This document shows, piece after piece, positions 12,001 through 22,914 of a stretch of DNA of 64,000 nucleotides (its first letter is position 1; each line of letters opens with the position of its first letter). The notes beneath the pieces are model-generated. The model was not told the origin of the DNA. It was given only the letters and a program-made list of their open reading frames with translations, and did no database searches. The stretch covers positions 35,489,963-35,553,962 of the forward strand of contig OX638133.1 of the NCBI GenBank assembly GCA_951804985.1, given 5' to 3'. The DNA is from Dryomyza anilis. Lineage: Eukaryota > Arthropoda > Insecta > Diptera > Dryomyzidae. A program made the position numbers and the translations under genes.

Positions 12001-15000
12001 TTTGGATGAACAAAAAACAAAATGATAGTCGTCTGCCTTTATAGCTAAAATATATTATGACAACAATTTTTTGGCATTTTGCCAATAATATTTGTTTGAA
12101 TACCATGTGGTATAAAAAAAAACAATAAGCGAGAAACCCCATGTCGGGAAACACAAAATTCGATTATTAATGATTTTGAAAAAAAATCCAGCAAACTATT
12201 TTAAAGTAATAGAAACAGATTCACATAGTCTTTAATTTAGAAATTATTAATTCAAATGATGTTCAATAAATGGGAAAAAAATGTGTACATAATATAAACC
12301 ATATGTTAAATATGGTAAATGTATGATTAATTGGAGCAGATTTTTTAGTGTGCAAAATAATAAATATTTATGTATTTAAACGCGATTTTGTTGTATCGTA
12401 TTTTAGCGTCGGTAGTTCAACTGGTTAGTGCATTCGAAGACGAGCCGAGAAATACCGGGTTCGATCCCAGCGACTGTCAACATCTTCTCATAGAAACACA
12501 TTTTTCTATCTGACGCTACCTCTCGGCAGTCAATGGAAAACCTTTGAGCATGAAAAGCTTTCACCTCCGATATACGGATTTGGCAGTAAACTGTAGGACT
12601 CACCATTTTGAGTGCGAATTAAAAATGGGCTCATGAGCAGATTTTAACGAGATTCACGTGAATAATGCGTGATTGTGATTACATCTTGCTCTACTCACCG
12701 GATTGTGAGTGTGAGTAGAGTACAAAAAAAGACCGTGTGAAATGCTATCGTAGATTTCAGATATATGAGGGAAATTCACAACATAGAAATCCTATCGGAC
12801 AGTCAAATATCAACTAGATAAAAAATTTTATTTTAAATATTAACCAACGTTCAGAGGATGTCCCCTATTTATACAATGCACAGTGTTGATCGAATAATGA
12901 ATGAATTATAGGATATTGGGAGGGAGGAAAAATGGAGTAGTTTCACTGGATGTTTGTTTTGGACTTGCCAATATCGAAGATGTCGGGAAAAACAGACACA
13001 GTGAGATTGTTCCACAAACGTATTGTGTGACTGAAGAACGAATTCTCTCTGTAATGCGTGGTTCTGTTGAGAGCCGAGTGTACTACGAAGAGCTGGGCTT
13101 GGTTCGATGCCCGAGTAGAACGAGAGGACACACGTTGAGAGCCGAGTGTACTACAAAGAGCTGGGCTTGGTTTTATGCCCGAGTAGAACGAGAGGACGCA
13201 CGACCTGGTGGAATCAGGATATGTATTTCCCCTCGAAGATTTACCGTTGTAATACCTATAAAACAGGTTTACACACCCAACCGTTCTTCGGTGCTCAAGA
13301 GAATGAATAGACGATGAAATATTTTCATCCCTTGAAGTGCGATCACTTTGTTGTATTCGGTGTAGGAACTCCTGCCCCAATGTGCGAAAATATCAACTGA
13401 GGACTAGCCTGGGAATTCCCAGAAAAATAAACAAACGAAAAAATTACGTCATAATACTCTAGGTACCTGGCAACATGGGAATAGATGGAACCCAGTTAGG
13501 CAAAAGTTATTTGACGACAAATCTCTCATGGAAATCTTTAAGACATCTCTAATTGTTCATGTAAGACTTTGCCGCATAAAATATTGTACACGGCATTCTG
13601 CAGGAATAAATATTTACTAAATCGTGGAAGAATTATTGAGAGCCAAAGTCTTGTAGCTTGTCGTGTACCTATCTAGTGTTATATATCTAGTGTCTTCAGA
13701 GATTTTACACAGTCTTGTAACCAATATTGAAAACGCGTATAGGATATGGTCTACTGGGGGCTGTAGAGGCTGACAAACTTGCAAGGAAAGGATCCACACA
13801 AACCTTTCTATGGAATCGGCTACTGTGTTGTCAAAAAGTTATTATGAGAAGAACAGTCTAGTACTAGAGAAGAACTATAGTTGGGACAAGAAAATATTCG
13901 TCAATTAAAGACATTTATCGGGACGCTGTCCACCTTCGAGTTTCGATTCAAGCACCTTCTTGTCTGGAGTGTTTTCATCCATTCGTTCGACATGACCTAG
14001 CCAGCGAAGCCGCTGGATCTTGATGCGCTTGACTATGTCAATGTCATACAGCTCATGGTTCATCCTGAAGAAGATATGGCCAAAGAAGATAGGGCCAAAG
14101 TTTTTACGCATAATCTTTCTCTCCAACGCTCCCAGTACTCTCTCATCGGCCAGCGTCCATGTTTCTGCACCATAAAGTAGGACGGGCATGATGAGTGACT
14201 TGTATAGCGTTATTTTTGTCCGGCGAGAGAGGGCTCTACTTATCAATTGCCTACTGAGCCCAAAGTAGCACCTGTTGGCAAGGGTTATTATCCGTTTAAT
14301 CTCCAGGCTGACGTCGTTGTTGCTGGATCCCAGATAGACGAAGTCCTCAATGTCGAACTTTTAAGTGTGAAAATCAGCTTTTTGTCCAACGCACGACTCT
14401 CTTTTGCTTGTTGACACAAGGAACTTCGTATTATCCTCGTTCACCGCTAGACCCATTCGACGCGATTTTTCTCCAATCTGGAGAATGCTGCTCTGGCTGC
14501 TCATGTGCTCCTGCCAATGATATCAATATCGTCGGCATATGCGAGCAGCATGACACTTTTGTTGAGGATAGTTCCGCTTTGACGGAGTTCGGCAGCTCGA
14601 ACTATTTTCTCCATCAATACGTTAAAAAAGGGAGTCACCCTGTCTGAAACCTCGTTCGGTATGAAATGGCTCGGAGAGGTCCTTTCCTATTCTTACTGAG
14701 AAACGTGTGTTGCTCAGGGTCATCCTGCAAAGCCTTAAAAGTTTCAAGGTATACCAAACTCAAACATTGCGGCGTTCCGTTATCAGAGTGTCGAAGGCGG
14801 CTTTATAGTCGACTAATAGGGGATAGGTGTCGATCTGTTTTTCTATGGTCTTTTCCTGGATTAAGCAAAATGTGAAAATTTGGTCTGTGGTGGACTTCCC
14901 AGGTCTGAAGCCGCACTGATAAGGTCTAATCAGTCTGTTGACGATGGGCTTCAGTCTTTCACTTAATACGCTCGATAGAACCTTGTATGCGATATTAAGT

Positions 15001-18000
15001 ATGCTGATCCCACGGTAGTTGGAACTGAGGTTCCAGATTGCTGTCATCATCACCGGTCAGCAGTTTAGAGAAGTGTTCCCTCCAAATATTCAGTGTGCTC
15101 TGGATATCTGTGACTAGATTCCCGTTCCCTTTACAGGAAGAGGCTCCGGAGTTTGAACTGACTGAGATATATCTGGCGAAAATTACATAAAACAAATTTT
15201 CACAATAACCAGAACCTTTCCATACTGGTTAGGCATATTTCTGGGTGTTGAATATACCTTTTGACACTTATGCCTTTATAACTTCAACGTGTAGATATCT
15301 CTTTGTGTTTTTACCGAACAGATATACGTCAACTTTGGACCTACATGTTTATCCGATTTCGCACATTTCCATCCTAAAGATTTAAGATATATCACTACCC
15401 TAGTGATATTATAGTTACCGGCTCATTGTATATTTATATTATGATAATTACATTAGTTACAGAATTAGATCATGATTATGTGTTCCTTAATCGGATAAAA
15501 ATCTACGAGAATAATTGAAAGTATGCGATTCTTTTCGGTAATTTCGTTATATCTTCAGTTGTATTTTTCAGGATGTTATATCGACACAGAATGTGCCAAT
15601 GATCAAAAATATATTTCCCACCTCCTTCCATTTCGGACATCATTTTAGATAGTTCTTAAAACATAAATAAAAAAAAGTTAAATTATAATTTTTATCACCT
15701 CATACAGATACATTTAATTGATGAATTCGATATACTGCAAATTGTCGGCGAAGGATGGTTTGGCAAAATTCTATTAGTCGAACATCGTGCATCACAGACC
15801 GAGATGGTGCTGAAGGCGGTGCCCAAGCCATATGTATCGATGCGTGACTTTTATCGTGAATTCCATTATGGACTGCATTTGGGAATACATCGCAATATTG
15901 TGACGACCTATGATGTGGCATTTGAGACGGCAGGATTTTATGTTTTTACACAGGAATTCGCGCCATTGGGTAGGTCATTCGAATCGATTTTAATACATAG
16001 TTTCTTCAATTCATTCTCTTTATAACAGGCGATCTAACAGCTAATGTAACAGATACGGGCTGTGGTGAGGTGTACAGCAAACGTGTGGCCAAACAAATTG
16101 CCTCTGCGCTCGACTACATTCATGCAAAGTAAGATTTACCCAAAGACGTAGTTTAGAGATTTTGAAACTTATTCAATGTAAATTAATTTTAGAGACATTG
16201 TCCATCGTGACGTCAAGCTGGATAACGTTCTTATTTATCGTTCCGACTTCACACGCGTCAAGCTGTGTGATTTTGGTGAATCCTCTCAGACCGGTACCAT
16301 TGTGGAGCGACGCAATGAGTGGCTGCCCTACAGTCCACCCGAAGTATTAGAAATAAAACCCGAAGGCACTTACAAGTAATTTCGATATATACCTCAAGCA
16401 GAGAGATCAAACATTTAAATTACCCCCCATTGATTTTTACAGAGCTGACCCCAGTCATGATGTCTGGCAGTTTGGTATTGTTCTTTTTGTCTGTCTAACC
16501 GGCTGTCTGCCCTGGCAGAAGGCCGCTTCCGATGATCCGCGTTATGTGCGTTATCTCGCCTGGCAGGGTTCCATGATGTTGCCCATACGTCGCACACCCA
16601 AACTCTTCAAATTGCTGTCGTCACGTGGCCAACGCATGTTTAGACGTTTTCTGGAGCCACGCGCCGATCGTCGTCCTAAGAATCTGAACGACTTGAGTAA
16701 GTTTCTTGATGATCGTTGGCTGGCGAAAACGGCCGAAAAGGAAATGGCCGAATATGAGACGGACGAATTGTGTCCGTCCATGTATTCCTTTCACAGCAGT
16801 CCCGATGAGAAGCATCGTCTGCTGTATACGTTGGCCGATTGTGGCATCGAGACGAATGTCGATCGGCAGACTAAAAAAAATCGAATTAAGGACTGGATTG
16901 AGTCGTCGGTGATCACCGAGGAAGATGAGGTAGATATTGAAAAATCTTTTATATTCCAAATACTAAGTAATGCCTATTTTATACCGAATTACACGAGACA
17001 AAATTTCTGGAATACTTCGGGCATATTTTCGGCAAGCGCACAGATATATAGAATATTTTGGGAGGTGTATAGCAAGTTGTACATTTTTGTGGAATTTTTG
17101 TGGCAGATTCGCGCCATATTTTGCGAACGGGTAGGAAACAGACAGTTTTTGATACAAACTCCGCCTTTGTCTGATCGAAGTATCCCGAGACAAAAATTTT
17201 GCCATTTTTCTAGAATATTTCTGGCATATTTGCGGCAAACGCACAGCTAAATGGAATATGTTGGGAAGTGTATAGCAGGTTGTAAATTTTTGTGGAATTT
17301 TTATGGCAGATTCACGCCATATTTGGGATATGGGCAGAAATTAGACAGCTTTTGATACAAACTCCTCCTTTGTCTGTTTGAAATATGTCGAGGAAATGTT
17401 TCTGAACTGCCTCGACCCTGCCAAAAATTTTGTCTGGGGATGTCGAGGAAAGCTTTCTGAACTCCCGAGACAAAATTTTGACATATTTCTGGAATTTTTC
17501 TGGCACATTTATGGCAAACGCACAGCTAAGTGGAATAACTTGGTAAGTGTATAGCAGGTTGTACAATTTGATGGCATTTTAATGGCAGATCACGGCATAT
17601 TTGGGGAATGGGCAGAAATCTGGGGAACTACGCCTTTGTCTGTTTGAAATATGTCGAGGAAATGTTTCTGAACTGCCTCGAAATTTTGTCTGGGGCTGCC
17701 TCGTTTCTGAACTTTTGTCTAGGGGTAATCCTTATTCAACAAAGATGATAAAAATTACTTATTAAATTTATTTCAATCTACAATACTAAAAAACGTTAAC
17801 TTAAGTACCGGATGATGTAATTTTTTTTGGTAGTCTTTTAAATTTATGATTTCAAATAAGTGGTATGAATTTTAACGAAATCTTAAGCATATGCAAGAAA
17901 AAGAACCAGAACCAGACCATGGTAGTCTTATTCTTGTAGAGTCGTTCTCATTCTTTCATCGGAATGTCGACCCTTTTCTTGCAAAAACTGCAAGAACAAG

Positions 18001-19243
18001 TGTTGCCTTTCTTTATTCATACCTTATTCTCTTCTAATAGTATTTCTGAGTAGTTCTCAAGATATCTTCCCAAAATCTTACATTTCAACTCGATTATTAC
18101 CTCTTATTTTAATTTCAGGAGGAGGAAGAGAGTGCTTCACCTTCATCCTCGGTATCACGTGAACCTGTTGCCGGTCACATATCCTCCATACGCCAGACGC
18201 TCGACAAGAGCAAAGAAATCAAGAGCTCACTCAAAGATGCCGCTCACAAACATTTCGACCCACGCACGGGAGCACTTCAGCAGGGACCCAGCGAAATGGG
18301 CGTGGTTCCTACCACAACACAACAGCAGCATCAACAAAAGTCCACTCCCAACAGTCACTCCTCCAACATGTCCACCATGAATAACAACGGCGACAGCCTT
18401 TGCAGCAGTCTGCTCACACTGGGCTCACAACCGGAACTGCTCTTCAATTCCGACATCAATCTGCATCGCTTAATAGGTGAGCAAGGCTATGTGGGCAGTG
18501 AAAGTCTCCTCCGCTATCCCCAGCAATCGCTAAGCAGCGGCAATCTACTAACCGCCGCAGAGCCGTCTAACATGCCACAGCAAAATCCAACTTCAAACAT
18601 GGGCGGCTTCGTGGCCAAGAGCTCCTTGGCCGTGGGCAACGGTTTGGCGGCCATGGCCATGAATCTGCCACATCAGAAGAGCATCTTGCATCGCTCCAAA
18701 TCGGATTCGCTGAAGGCGGCGCTGTATGCCAGTTCGCCAGCCATCGATAATAATGCTTATAATAATCAAAATTTTAACCCGCAAAGCGGTATTGCAACCA
18801 CCGCAGCAGCAGCGCCCAACGGCAGCTCATTCTTTGTGAATGTCATGGGCAAGTTTGCGGCTACGTCTAAAAATACCTCGAACGGTAATTTGAAATCGGT
18901 TAGTTTTGTAGGTCTACCCAATACACCGGACAGTACTTCCACACTGCAAGAACAACAACAGCAACAACATTATTTTAATCGGCAAAAAAATGATTCTCAA
19001 GTCAAGGACAGCGCATATGGCTCGACTGAGGTTAGCGAGAGTCCGCCCCAATCCAATGGGCGCATCACTCAAACGAATGGCAACTTCCAGCAGCAAGCCA
19101 CAAAGCGACAACCAGCTGTCTCCAGTGTGCGCACTCAAAATTCCCAGCAGCAGCGCCTGTACGGCGGCTCCTTAACGGCCAGCATGAAGGACACGGCCTA
19201 CGATCGCGTCCTGGTAACGAATGATGGCAATAAGCGCAGATAA
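6050..19243 (+). CDS. SBK1-like serine/threonine protein kinase with long Q/N/S-rich tail
   Basis: Coding exons are 6050-6115, 15708-15969, 16029-16128, 16193-16375, 16443-16929 and 18119-19243; they join in phase to 740 residues. The start is the first ATG (MSNMSKKPRG) after in-frame stops in the leader. The kinase domain spans about residues 28-290: glycine loop GEGWFG (36-41), lysine 58 (MVLK), catalytic HRD (147-149) with VKLDN, metal-binding DFG (169-171), and PPE (191-193) in place of APE. The fold and insert pattern match the SH3-binding-domain kinase (SBK) family; the Drosophila SBK homologue I recall is meng-po, linked to CREB stability and memory, but orthology was not tested. Residues from about 367 on are low complexity (Q, N, S, T, P) with no recognised domain, so substrates or partners may bind there. 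AATAAA for the 3' end is at 19299-19304. Intron 1 is 9.6 kb and TE-rich. Confidence 0.88.
7080..7386 (-). mobile_element. tRNA-derived SINE, copy 1
   Basis: Read on the minus strand it begins with a tRNA-like head: box A TAGCTCAGTGGTTAG and box B GGTTCAAGCCTGG. A shared body (GTTTCTATG, GCGCTACCTCTCGGC, CTCAAAGTGG) follows, and it ends in a short TTA-repeat tail at the low-coordinate side. It is flanked by a perfect 13-bp target duplication, TCTTTTGAGAATA, at 7067-7079 and 7387-7399. This is what LINE-mobilised SINE insertion produces. Confidence 0.85.
8831..9129 (-). mobile_element. tRNA-derived SINE, copy 2
   Basis: Same family and orientation as 7080-7386, with the same head, body and TTA-type tail. 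It is flanked by a perfect 15-bp direct repeat, AGGACTGGATCATTA, at 8816-8830 and 9130-9144, which fixes both ends to the base. The intact duplication implies a recent insertion. Confidence 0.88.
9312..9382 (+). repeat. Second tRNA-like sequence, possible SINE head
   Basis: GATAGCGTAATGGGCAGTGC resembles a diverged box A region, and GGGTTCGGGTC resembles box B, about 70 bases in all. It abuts a mini-me-like element. No cloverleaf with a convincing acceptor stem could be drawn by eye, so it is more likely a SINE remnant than a working tRNA gene. Confidence 0.3.
9392..9973. repeat. mini-me-like dispersed element, copy 2
   Basis: It starts TATACCCTACACTAAG and ends GTGTAGAGTAT, the same terminal pair as 2819-3374. 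The interior has AGGGTATATTCAGTTTGGTA and a clear tetranucleotide run, TGTCTGTCTGTCTGTCCGTC, at about 9522-9541. It is co-linear with copy 1 over its whole length, including ATATATTGATATCATG-like and CGGTACACCTACCC blocks. Confidence 0.55.
10104..10330 (+). repeat. 51-bp tandem repeat, about 4.3 units
   Basis: Units begin TTCTGGCTGAGTCTTGG-like at 10112, 10163, 10214 and 10265, exactly 51 bp apart. Because 51 is a multiple of three, one + frame stays open and reads as a 17-residue repeat starting FWLSLG. No start, signal or splice context supports a gene, and the block lies in a kinase intron, so it is treated as a minisatellite. Confidence 0.7.
10369..10866. mobile_element. TIR element with GATTAATC subterminal repeats
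   Basis: The left end GTGTGCGATTAATCAATTAA and the right end TTTAATCAATCGC are imperfect inverted copies, and GATTAATC or its variants occur repeatedly within about 120 bp of both ends. This layout is typical of non-autonomous hAT elements. No transposase frame is inside. Exact ends and target duplication were not resolved. Confidence 0.45.
12403..12616 (+). mobile_element. tRNA-derived SINE, copy 3, diverged and truncated
   Basis: The head shows GTAGTTCAACTGGTTAGTGC (box A) and GGGTTCGATCCCAGC (box B). The body keeps TCATAGAAACACATTTTTCT, CTACCTCTCGGCAGTCAATG and ACTCACCATTTTGAG, as in the other copies. No target duplication is visible. An older or sub-family copy. Confidence 0.65.
12943..13380 (-). 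pseudogene. LINE fragment, C-terminal end of a reverse-transcriptase ORF
   Basis: The minus-strand frame carries HSLEHRRTVGCVNLFYRYYN and, further on, NRTTHYRENSFFSHTIRLWN and FDIGKSKTNI, motifs that end the ORF2 of several insect non-LTR retrotransposons. No RT catalytic box is in this piece. A 68-bp tandem duplication (units 13066-13133 and 13134-13201) repeats part of it, a defect private to this copy. It sits antisense in kinase intron 1. Confidence 0.6.
13905..15195 (-). pseudogene. Degraded non-LTR retrotransposon reverse transcriptase
   Basis: Read on the minus strand from high to low coordinate: a pre-RT segment with TDIQSTLNIWREHFSKLLTG (15195-14995), an RT segment with NYRGISILNIAYKVLSSVL, YQCGFRPGKSTTDQIF and VDYKAAFD (15053-14760), a catalytic-box remnant YADDIDIIG near 14540-14514, and a C-terminal segment with VLLYGAETWT and IQRLRWLGHVERMDE (14246-13905). 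The pieces lie in different frames with stops between them, so the element is dead. There is no endonuclease domain or tail. The clade was not assigned. Confidence 0.8.
16930..18118 (+). repeat. Kinase intron 5 with three copies of a dispersed repeat
   Basis: Homologous blocks marked by GGCAAACGCACAG (about 17032, 17235 and 17514), then GTGTATAGCAGGTTGTA, TTTATGGCAGATTCACGCCA and GATACAAACTCC, lie head to tail with offsets of about 203 and 279 bp; the longer unit holds an extra copy of the TGTCGAGGAAA / TTCTGAACT segment. Single diverged copies occur at 29210-29480 and partly at 20270-20370. The open frame that runs into this intron from exon 5 is read-through and not extra coding sequence. 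Confidence 0.6.
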
Positions 19244-19298
19244 ATTCATTAAGTACGTTTTAGTTGTTAACTATAGAAGTCTATGAAATATTAATTAA

Positions 19299-19304
19299 AA
19301 TAAA
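19299..19304 (+). terminator. Polyadenylation signal of the kinase gene
   Basis: AATAAA lies 56 bases after the TAA stop at 19241-19243, in AT-rich DNA and in the right orientation. Confidence 0.5.
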
Positions 19305-19717
19305 TGTAATTTGTATGGTTTACGAAGGCTAATAATACACATATGAAAATCAGACACCCTATGGATTTATTTTACGTATAACATATACCACAACTAATTT
19401 AAATCCCTTAATAAATTATCATATAGTAATTAATTTTTAAAATACTCATTATAAGGTACAACAGTGACAAAAAGCGTACTCTTCCCTGTTATTCTAAATT
19501 CAAACATGAACCAGAAAGTTAGGTTCCCCTACTACAAATTATCCATATTACTATGACTTTCATTACCAGATCAAGTTGTTGATGTGACTTGTCGAGTTAT
19601 GACAAGGGAAAGTCAATAATCAGATCATATCCTTAGAACAATTTCTACTAAGATAGGTCACTTCAAGAATTTTGAAAGTTATAGTCGGTCTAAGACCATA
19701 ATAAATCCCCTACATCA

Positions 19718-20128
19718 CACAGTGTGCCCAAACGCTCTTAAATCGGGTGAAATTCAATATGTTCGGAACCACTCATCCTATTTTATAAATTTAAATGTGT
19801 TGTACAGAGAGAACTTGAGAAAACTTTAGTTTCAAAATTGGAGTTTGTATCTTTTATGGTTAAGGAGATAAAAATCAGTAAATTTGAGATTTTTCAATGA
19901 ATTTTTTGTTTAAATTGAAAAAAATCCAAAAGTTATCCGATTTTTGAAATTCTTTTGTTTATGAAAAGCTTACATTGAGATCTAAAGAAAATGTGTTGAG
20001 AAAATATCTTGTTTAGTTATAAAGATATAGACTTGAACATGAAATTTTGTTCTCATTTTTGAAGATCGGTTGAGTGGTTCCGAAAATATTGAATTTCACC
20101 CGATTTAAGAGCGTTTGGGCACACTGTG
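19718..20128. mobile_element. MITE with long terminal inverted repeats
   Basis: The left end CACAGTGTGCCCAAACGCTC continues for about 60 bp and is mirrored almost exactly at the right end (GAGCGTTTGGGCACACTGTG). Length is 411 bp. The flanks read ACATCA before and CATCA after, a possible 5-base duplication. There is no coding capacity. The match between arms is high, so the copy is relatively young. Confidence 0.75.
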
Positions 20129-20924
20129 CATCAGGCATGTCAAACTCATTTGGCATCACGGGCCACATTTGCAATTCAAAAGTTGAGGCCGCATTTGTTT
20201 ACCATAAAAAAAAATCGCTGGTCTTGTTCATTTGGTTATTCGGTTGTTTCCATTCATCTCTGTTAAAAGCGTCACAAGGTGAAATTTTTTCGTGCGATTT
20301 TTGTCTGTTTGAAATCTATTGAAAAAATGTCCGAACTCCTTTGTACCTGTCAAAAATGTTGTCTGAGATATTTACAATCGTACTCCATATTTTTAAAACT
20401 AAGTAAAATTGTTGCACCTGACAATCATCCAAAATTGTTGCAATTTTTTCTGTACCTACCCTGTCTGCCATTCGTTTCGATATTGTTGTGAGAATGATAC
20501 GATATATCGGCAAAATCGTACGATATCAAATCAGATCTGGTACCAATAACGAACGCCAAATCGTACTAAAACTGCAAAGATAGTTCAAAGCGACATTACG
20601 CAGTTTTTTTTTCGAAACTATTCAAAAACGATTTTTGATTAATATTGCATCAAATAGTGCAAATATATCGAGACTTATTTGAAATGCATCGATGTGAGAA
20701 ATGTGTAAATATTCTATCATCAAATTTTACTCTACGAAAATTACGAAATTTTAAAAATTAGCAACGAGATTGGATTTTTGTTATCCAAGTTAGTTCGAGA
20801 AAACTTCGAGGCATAAATCACCTGGCAGACTGGTGACCAAATTTGTTTAGGTTTTTGGTACAAACAATACTTAAACATATTGAAAAAGTTGATATTTTAT
20901 AAATAATAGTCAAATTTTGTATTT

Positions 20925-21475
20925 CTACACTAAGAAAAAAGCGACGTAATAAAATTAAATAAAATCTATTTAAATTTAATTTAAATACTTTTGTAATTAA
21001 ATTAGTAATACTCTAAACAAAAATATATTACGCGCGTATTTAATTTGAAATTAAATAAAAAGTATTTAATTTTATTACGTATGCAATTAAATTCATTATT
21101 TCAAAAAATTGTATTATAGAAATATTTTTAACATTATTAAAGTTTGTTTTTTGAAATGTGTCCAACCTATAGAACCACCGTGAGTGATACAAGATTTCGA
21201 AAAAAGTAAAAAAATAATTTTATCTTTTCCTAACCTTCTTTACATGAAATAGATTTAAAATATCAATTGACGAGTTTATAATCTTGTGATTCATAAAAAG
21301 TAATAAAAAAATATTTACATAAAATTTTATTACCTACGTAATAAAATTTACTTCAATTTTAAATAAAAAGTATTTAATTTAAATAAAAAAAAGACAACGC
21401 GTGAAAAACGTGTCGAAAAGTATTTTAATTTATTACTTTTTTATTAAATTTTATTACTTTTTTCCCTCAGTATAG
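20925..21475. mobile_element. AT-rich TIR element with AAGAAAAAA ends
   Basis: The left end CTACACTAAGAAAAAAG and right end CTTTTTTCCCTCAGTATAG are imperfect inverted repeats. The interior repeats TAATAAAATTAAAT-type words in both directions. Non-autonomous; superfamily uncertain. Confidence 0.45.
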
Positions 21476-21769
21476 TTAAATTAAATTATTCTGATTGCGC
21501 CATTATTTGATACTGGTGCTGATTCCGAAAATGGTTTTGGTTTAGTTTTTGAGATTTTTAGAGATGGGTATCAAATGAAAGGAATTTCAGCGATTTCAAG
21601 TTTGTAGGTATTTTCAGGATTTGTAAACCCTGGTGACCTATGCACCTTTTTAAGTGGTCATCACATCAACTATCACAATTTCTCATGTGACCTTACCTTC
21701 CATACTGTTTTTCTTTTAATTTTAATAATCTCCTGCCAAAACAAACATTTTCAATTATTCTGTTAGTAT

Positions 21770-22262
21770 ATATTTTATATTTCTTTTAATTAAACAAGAA
21801 ATCAAGACAGCAGCAACGTACCAGAGGCAAATATGGTTTTTCCCGAATGGTTTTTCCCGTTTCAACACCATGAAGACGTACGGATTCCAGCGAATGTAAA
21901 TTAACATTAAACTGAGTGAGCATCGTGCTTTATTTATAAACTGCGGAACTTGTTCTTTTGTGAAAGATATTAAAAAAATCTGTTGGACCAATTAAGTATA
22001 AAGTTAAATCGCCTTCAAGCGGTGTTGAAAAAACTACAGTATGTAACTCTTAGACATGAATGTTTCAATCCCTTTGTCTATCTTAACCTGTCCTTCTCGT
22101 TGTGATGGACTTTTTTAAGGTTTACATTAAATATATATTCTGCTTAATTTCGCACGACTTCATGGTGTGGAAACGGGACAAACCAGTCGGGAAAAACCAT
22201 GCTTGCATCTGGTACGTTGCTGCTGTATTGAATTCTTGTTTAATTAAAGGAAATATAAAATA
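21770..22262. mobile_element. Foldback element with arms of about 112 bp
   Basis: The arms 21770-21882 and 22151-22262 are reverse complements with few differences. Both contain TTTAATTAAACAAGAA, CAGCAGCAACGTACCAGA and GGTTTTTCCCGA. The centre of about 270 bp is unique. No coding region. Confidence 0.65.
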
Positions 22263-22694
22263 TCTACCAATAAATAAATATAATTTTTGTTTTGACTTTA
22301 TTTCTTAAATGATTTTTAAAATAAACAAATTAAATGCTGTATAAAAGGGCTTCAGTAGCTGCTAAACAGTAATTTGGCTGTAAGCCGTGTAATGGTGCTT
22401 ATATGGTGGTATTCATTAGATTTTGCAGCTAGCAGTATAAGAGTAGTGATTTCAGTTAGCTGCATAAAGGATTTTCAAAGGTTGCTCTAAATAGATATTG
22501 CAGCTGGAGGCATAAAGGGAACAATTTTATGAACTTTACTGACTAGCTCTGCTATATATGCTATTTAACGGATCTATATGAGGTCTTAGAGTTGTATTTT
22601 AATGCTAACCGTAGAAGAGTTCTTAGAATACATTTATCAAACCATTAAACAGCTCTTATACATGCTATTGAAAAACCCATAATAAATACAACCA

Positions 22695-22914
22695 CACCCA
22701 GAAAAAAATACTATATAAATAATAGTTTTTTACTATTAAAAATATTCAATAGGATAAATTATTATTTTAATCGGAAAATACCATTAAATACAAGAAAATA
22801 CCATGACATTGCCATTGAGTTTATATGAAAATTTTTATTTTTTGTATACTATTAAATCAATAATTGTCCTATTGACCAATTTTAATGGGATTTGAGGGAA
22901 TTTTTTTCTGGGTG
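22695..22914. mobile_element. 220-bp MITE with CACCCAGAAAAAAAT terminal repeats
   Basis: The left end CACCCAGAAAAAAATACTAT and right end AATTTTTTTCTGGGTG form a TIR of about 15 bp, and the interior is AT-rich with TATTAAA words in inverted pairs. No frame is present. Confidence 0.6.

Larger units (their letters stand above)
6116..15707 (+). other. Intron 1 of the kinase gene, filled with mobile elements
   Basis: The donor GTAATT follows codon 22 and the acceptor CATACAG precedes residue 23. Contents that can be supported are three tRNA-derived SINE copies (7080-7386, 8831-9129, 12403-12616), a mini-me-like element (9392-9973), a 51-bp tandem repeat (10104-10330), a GATTAATC-rich TIR element (10369-10866), and two LINE fragments on the opposite strand (12943-13380 and 13905-15195). 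The rest is AT-rich and shows no gene. Confidence 0.75.

Noticed and set aside
12901..13317. 138-codon + frame
   Set aside because: It is the antisense of a LINE fragment whose minus-strand translation has recognisable retrotransposon motifs, and it is extended by the 68-bp duplication.
16546..17250. 234-codon open frame covering the kinase C-lobe and running into the intron
   Set aside because: The first part is genuine exon 5; after 16929 a good donor (GAG/GTAGAT) occurs, the following sequence is a repeated non-coding element, and the exon at 18119 restores an EEEES-type coding sequence in phase.
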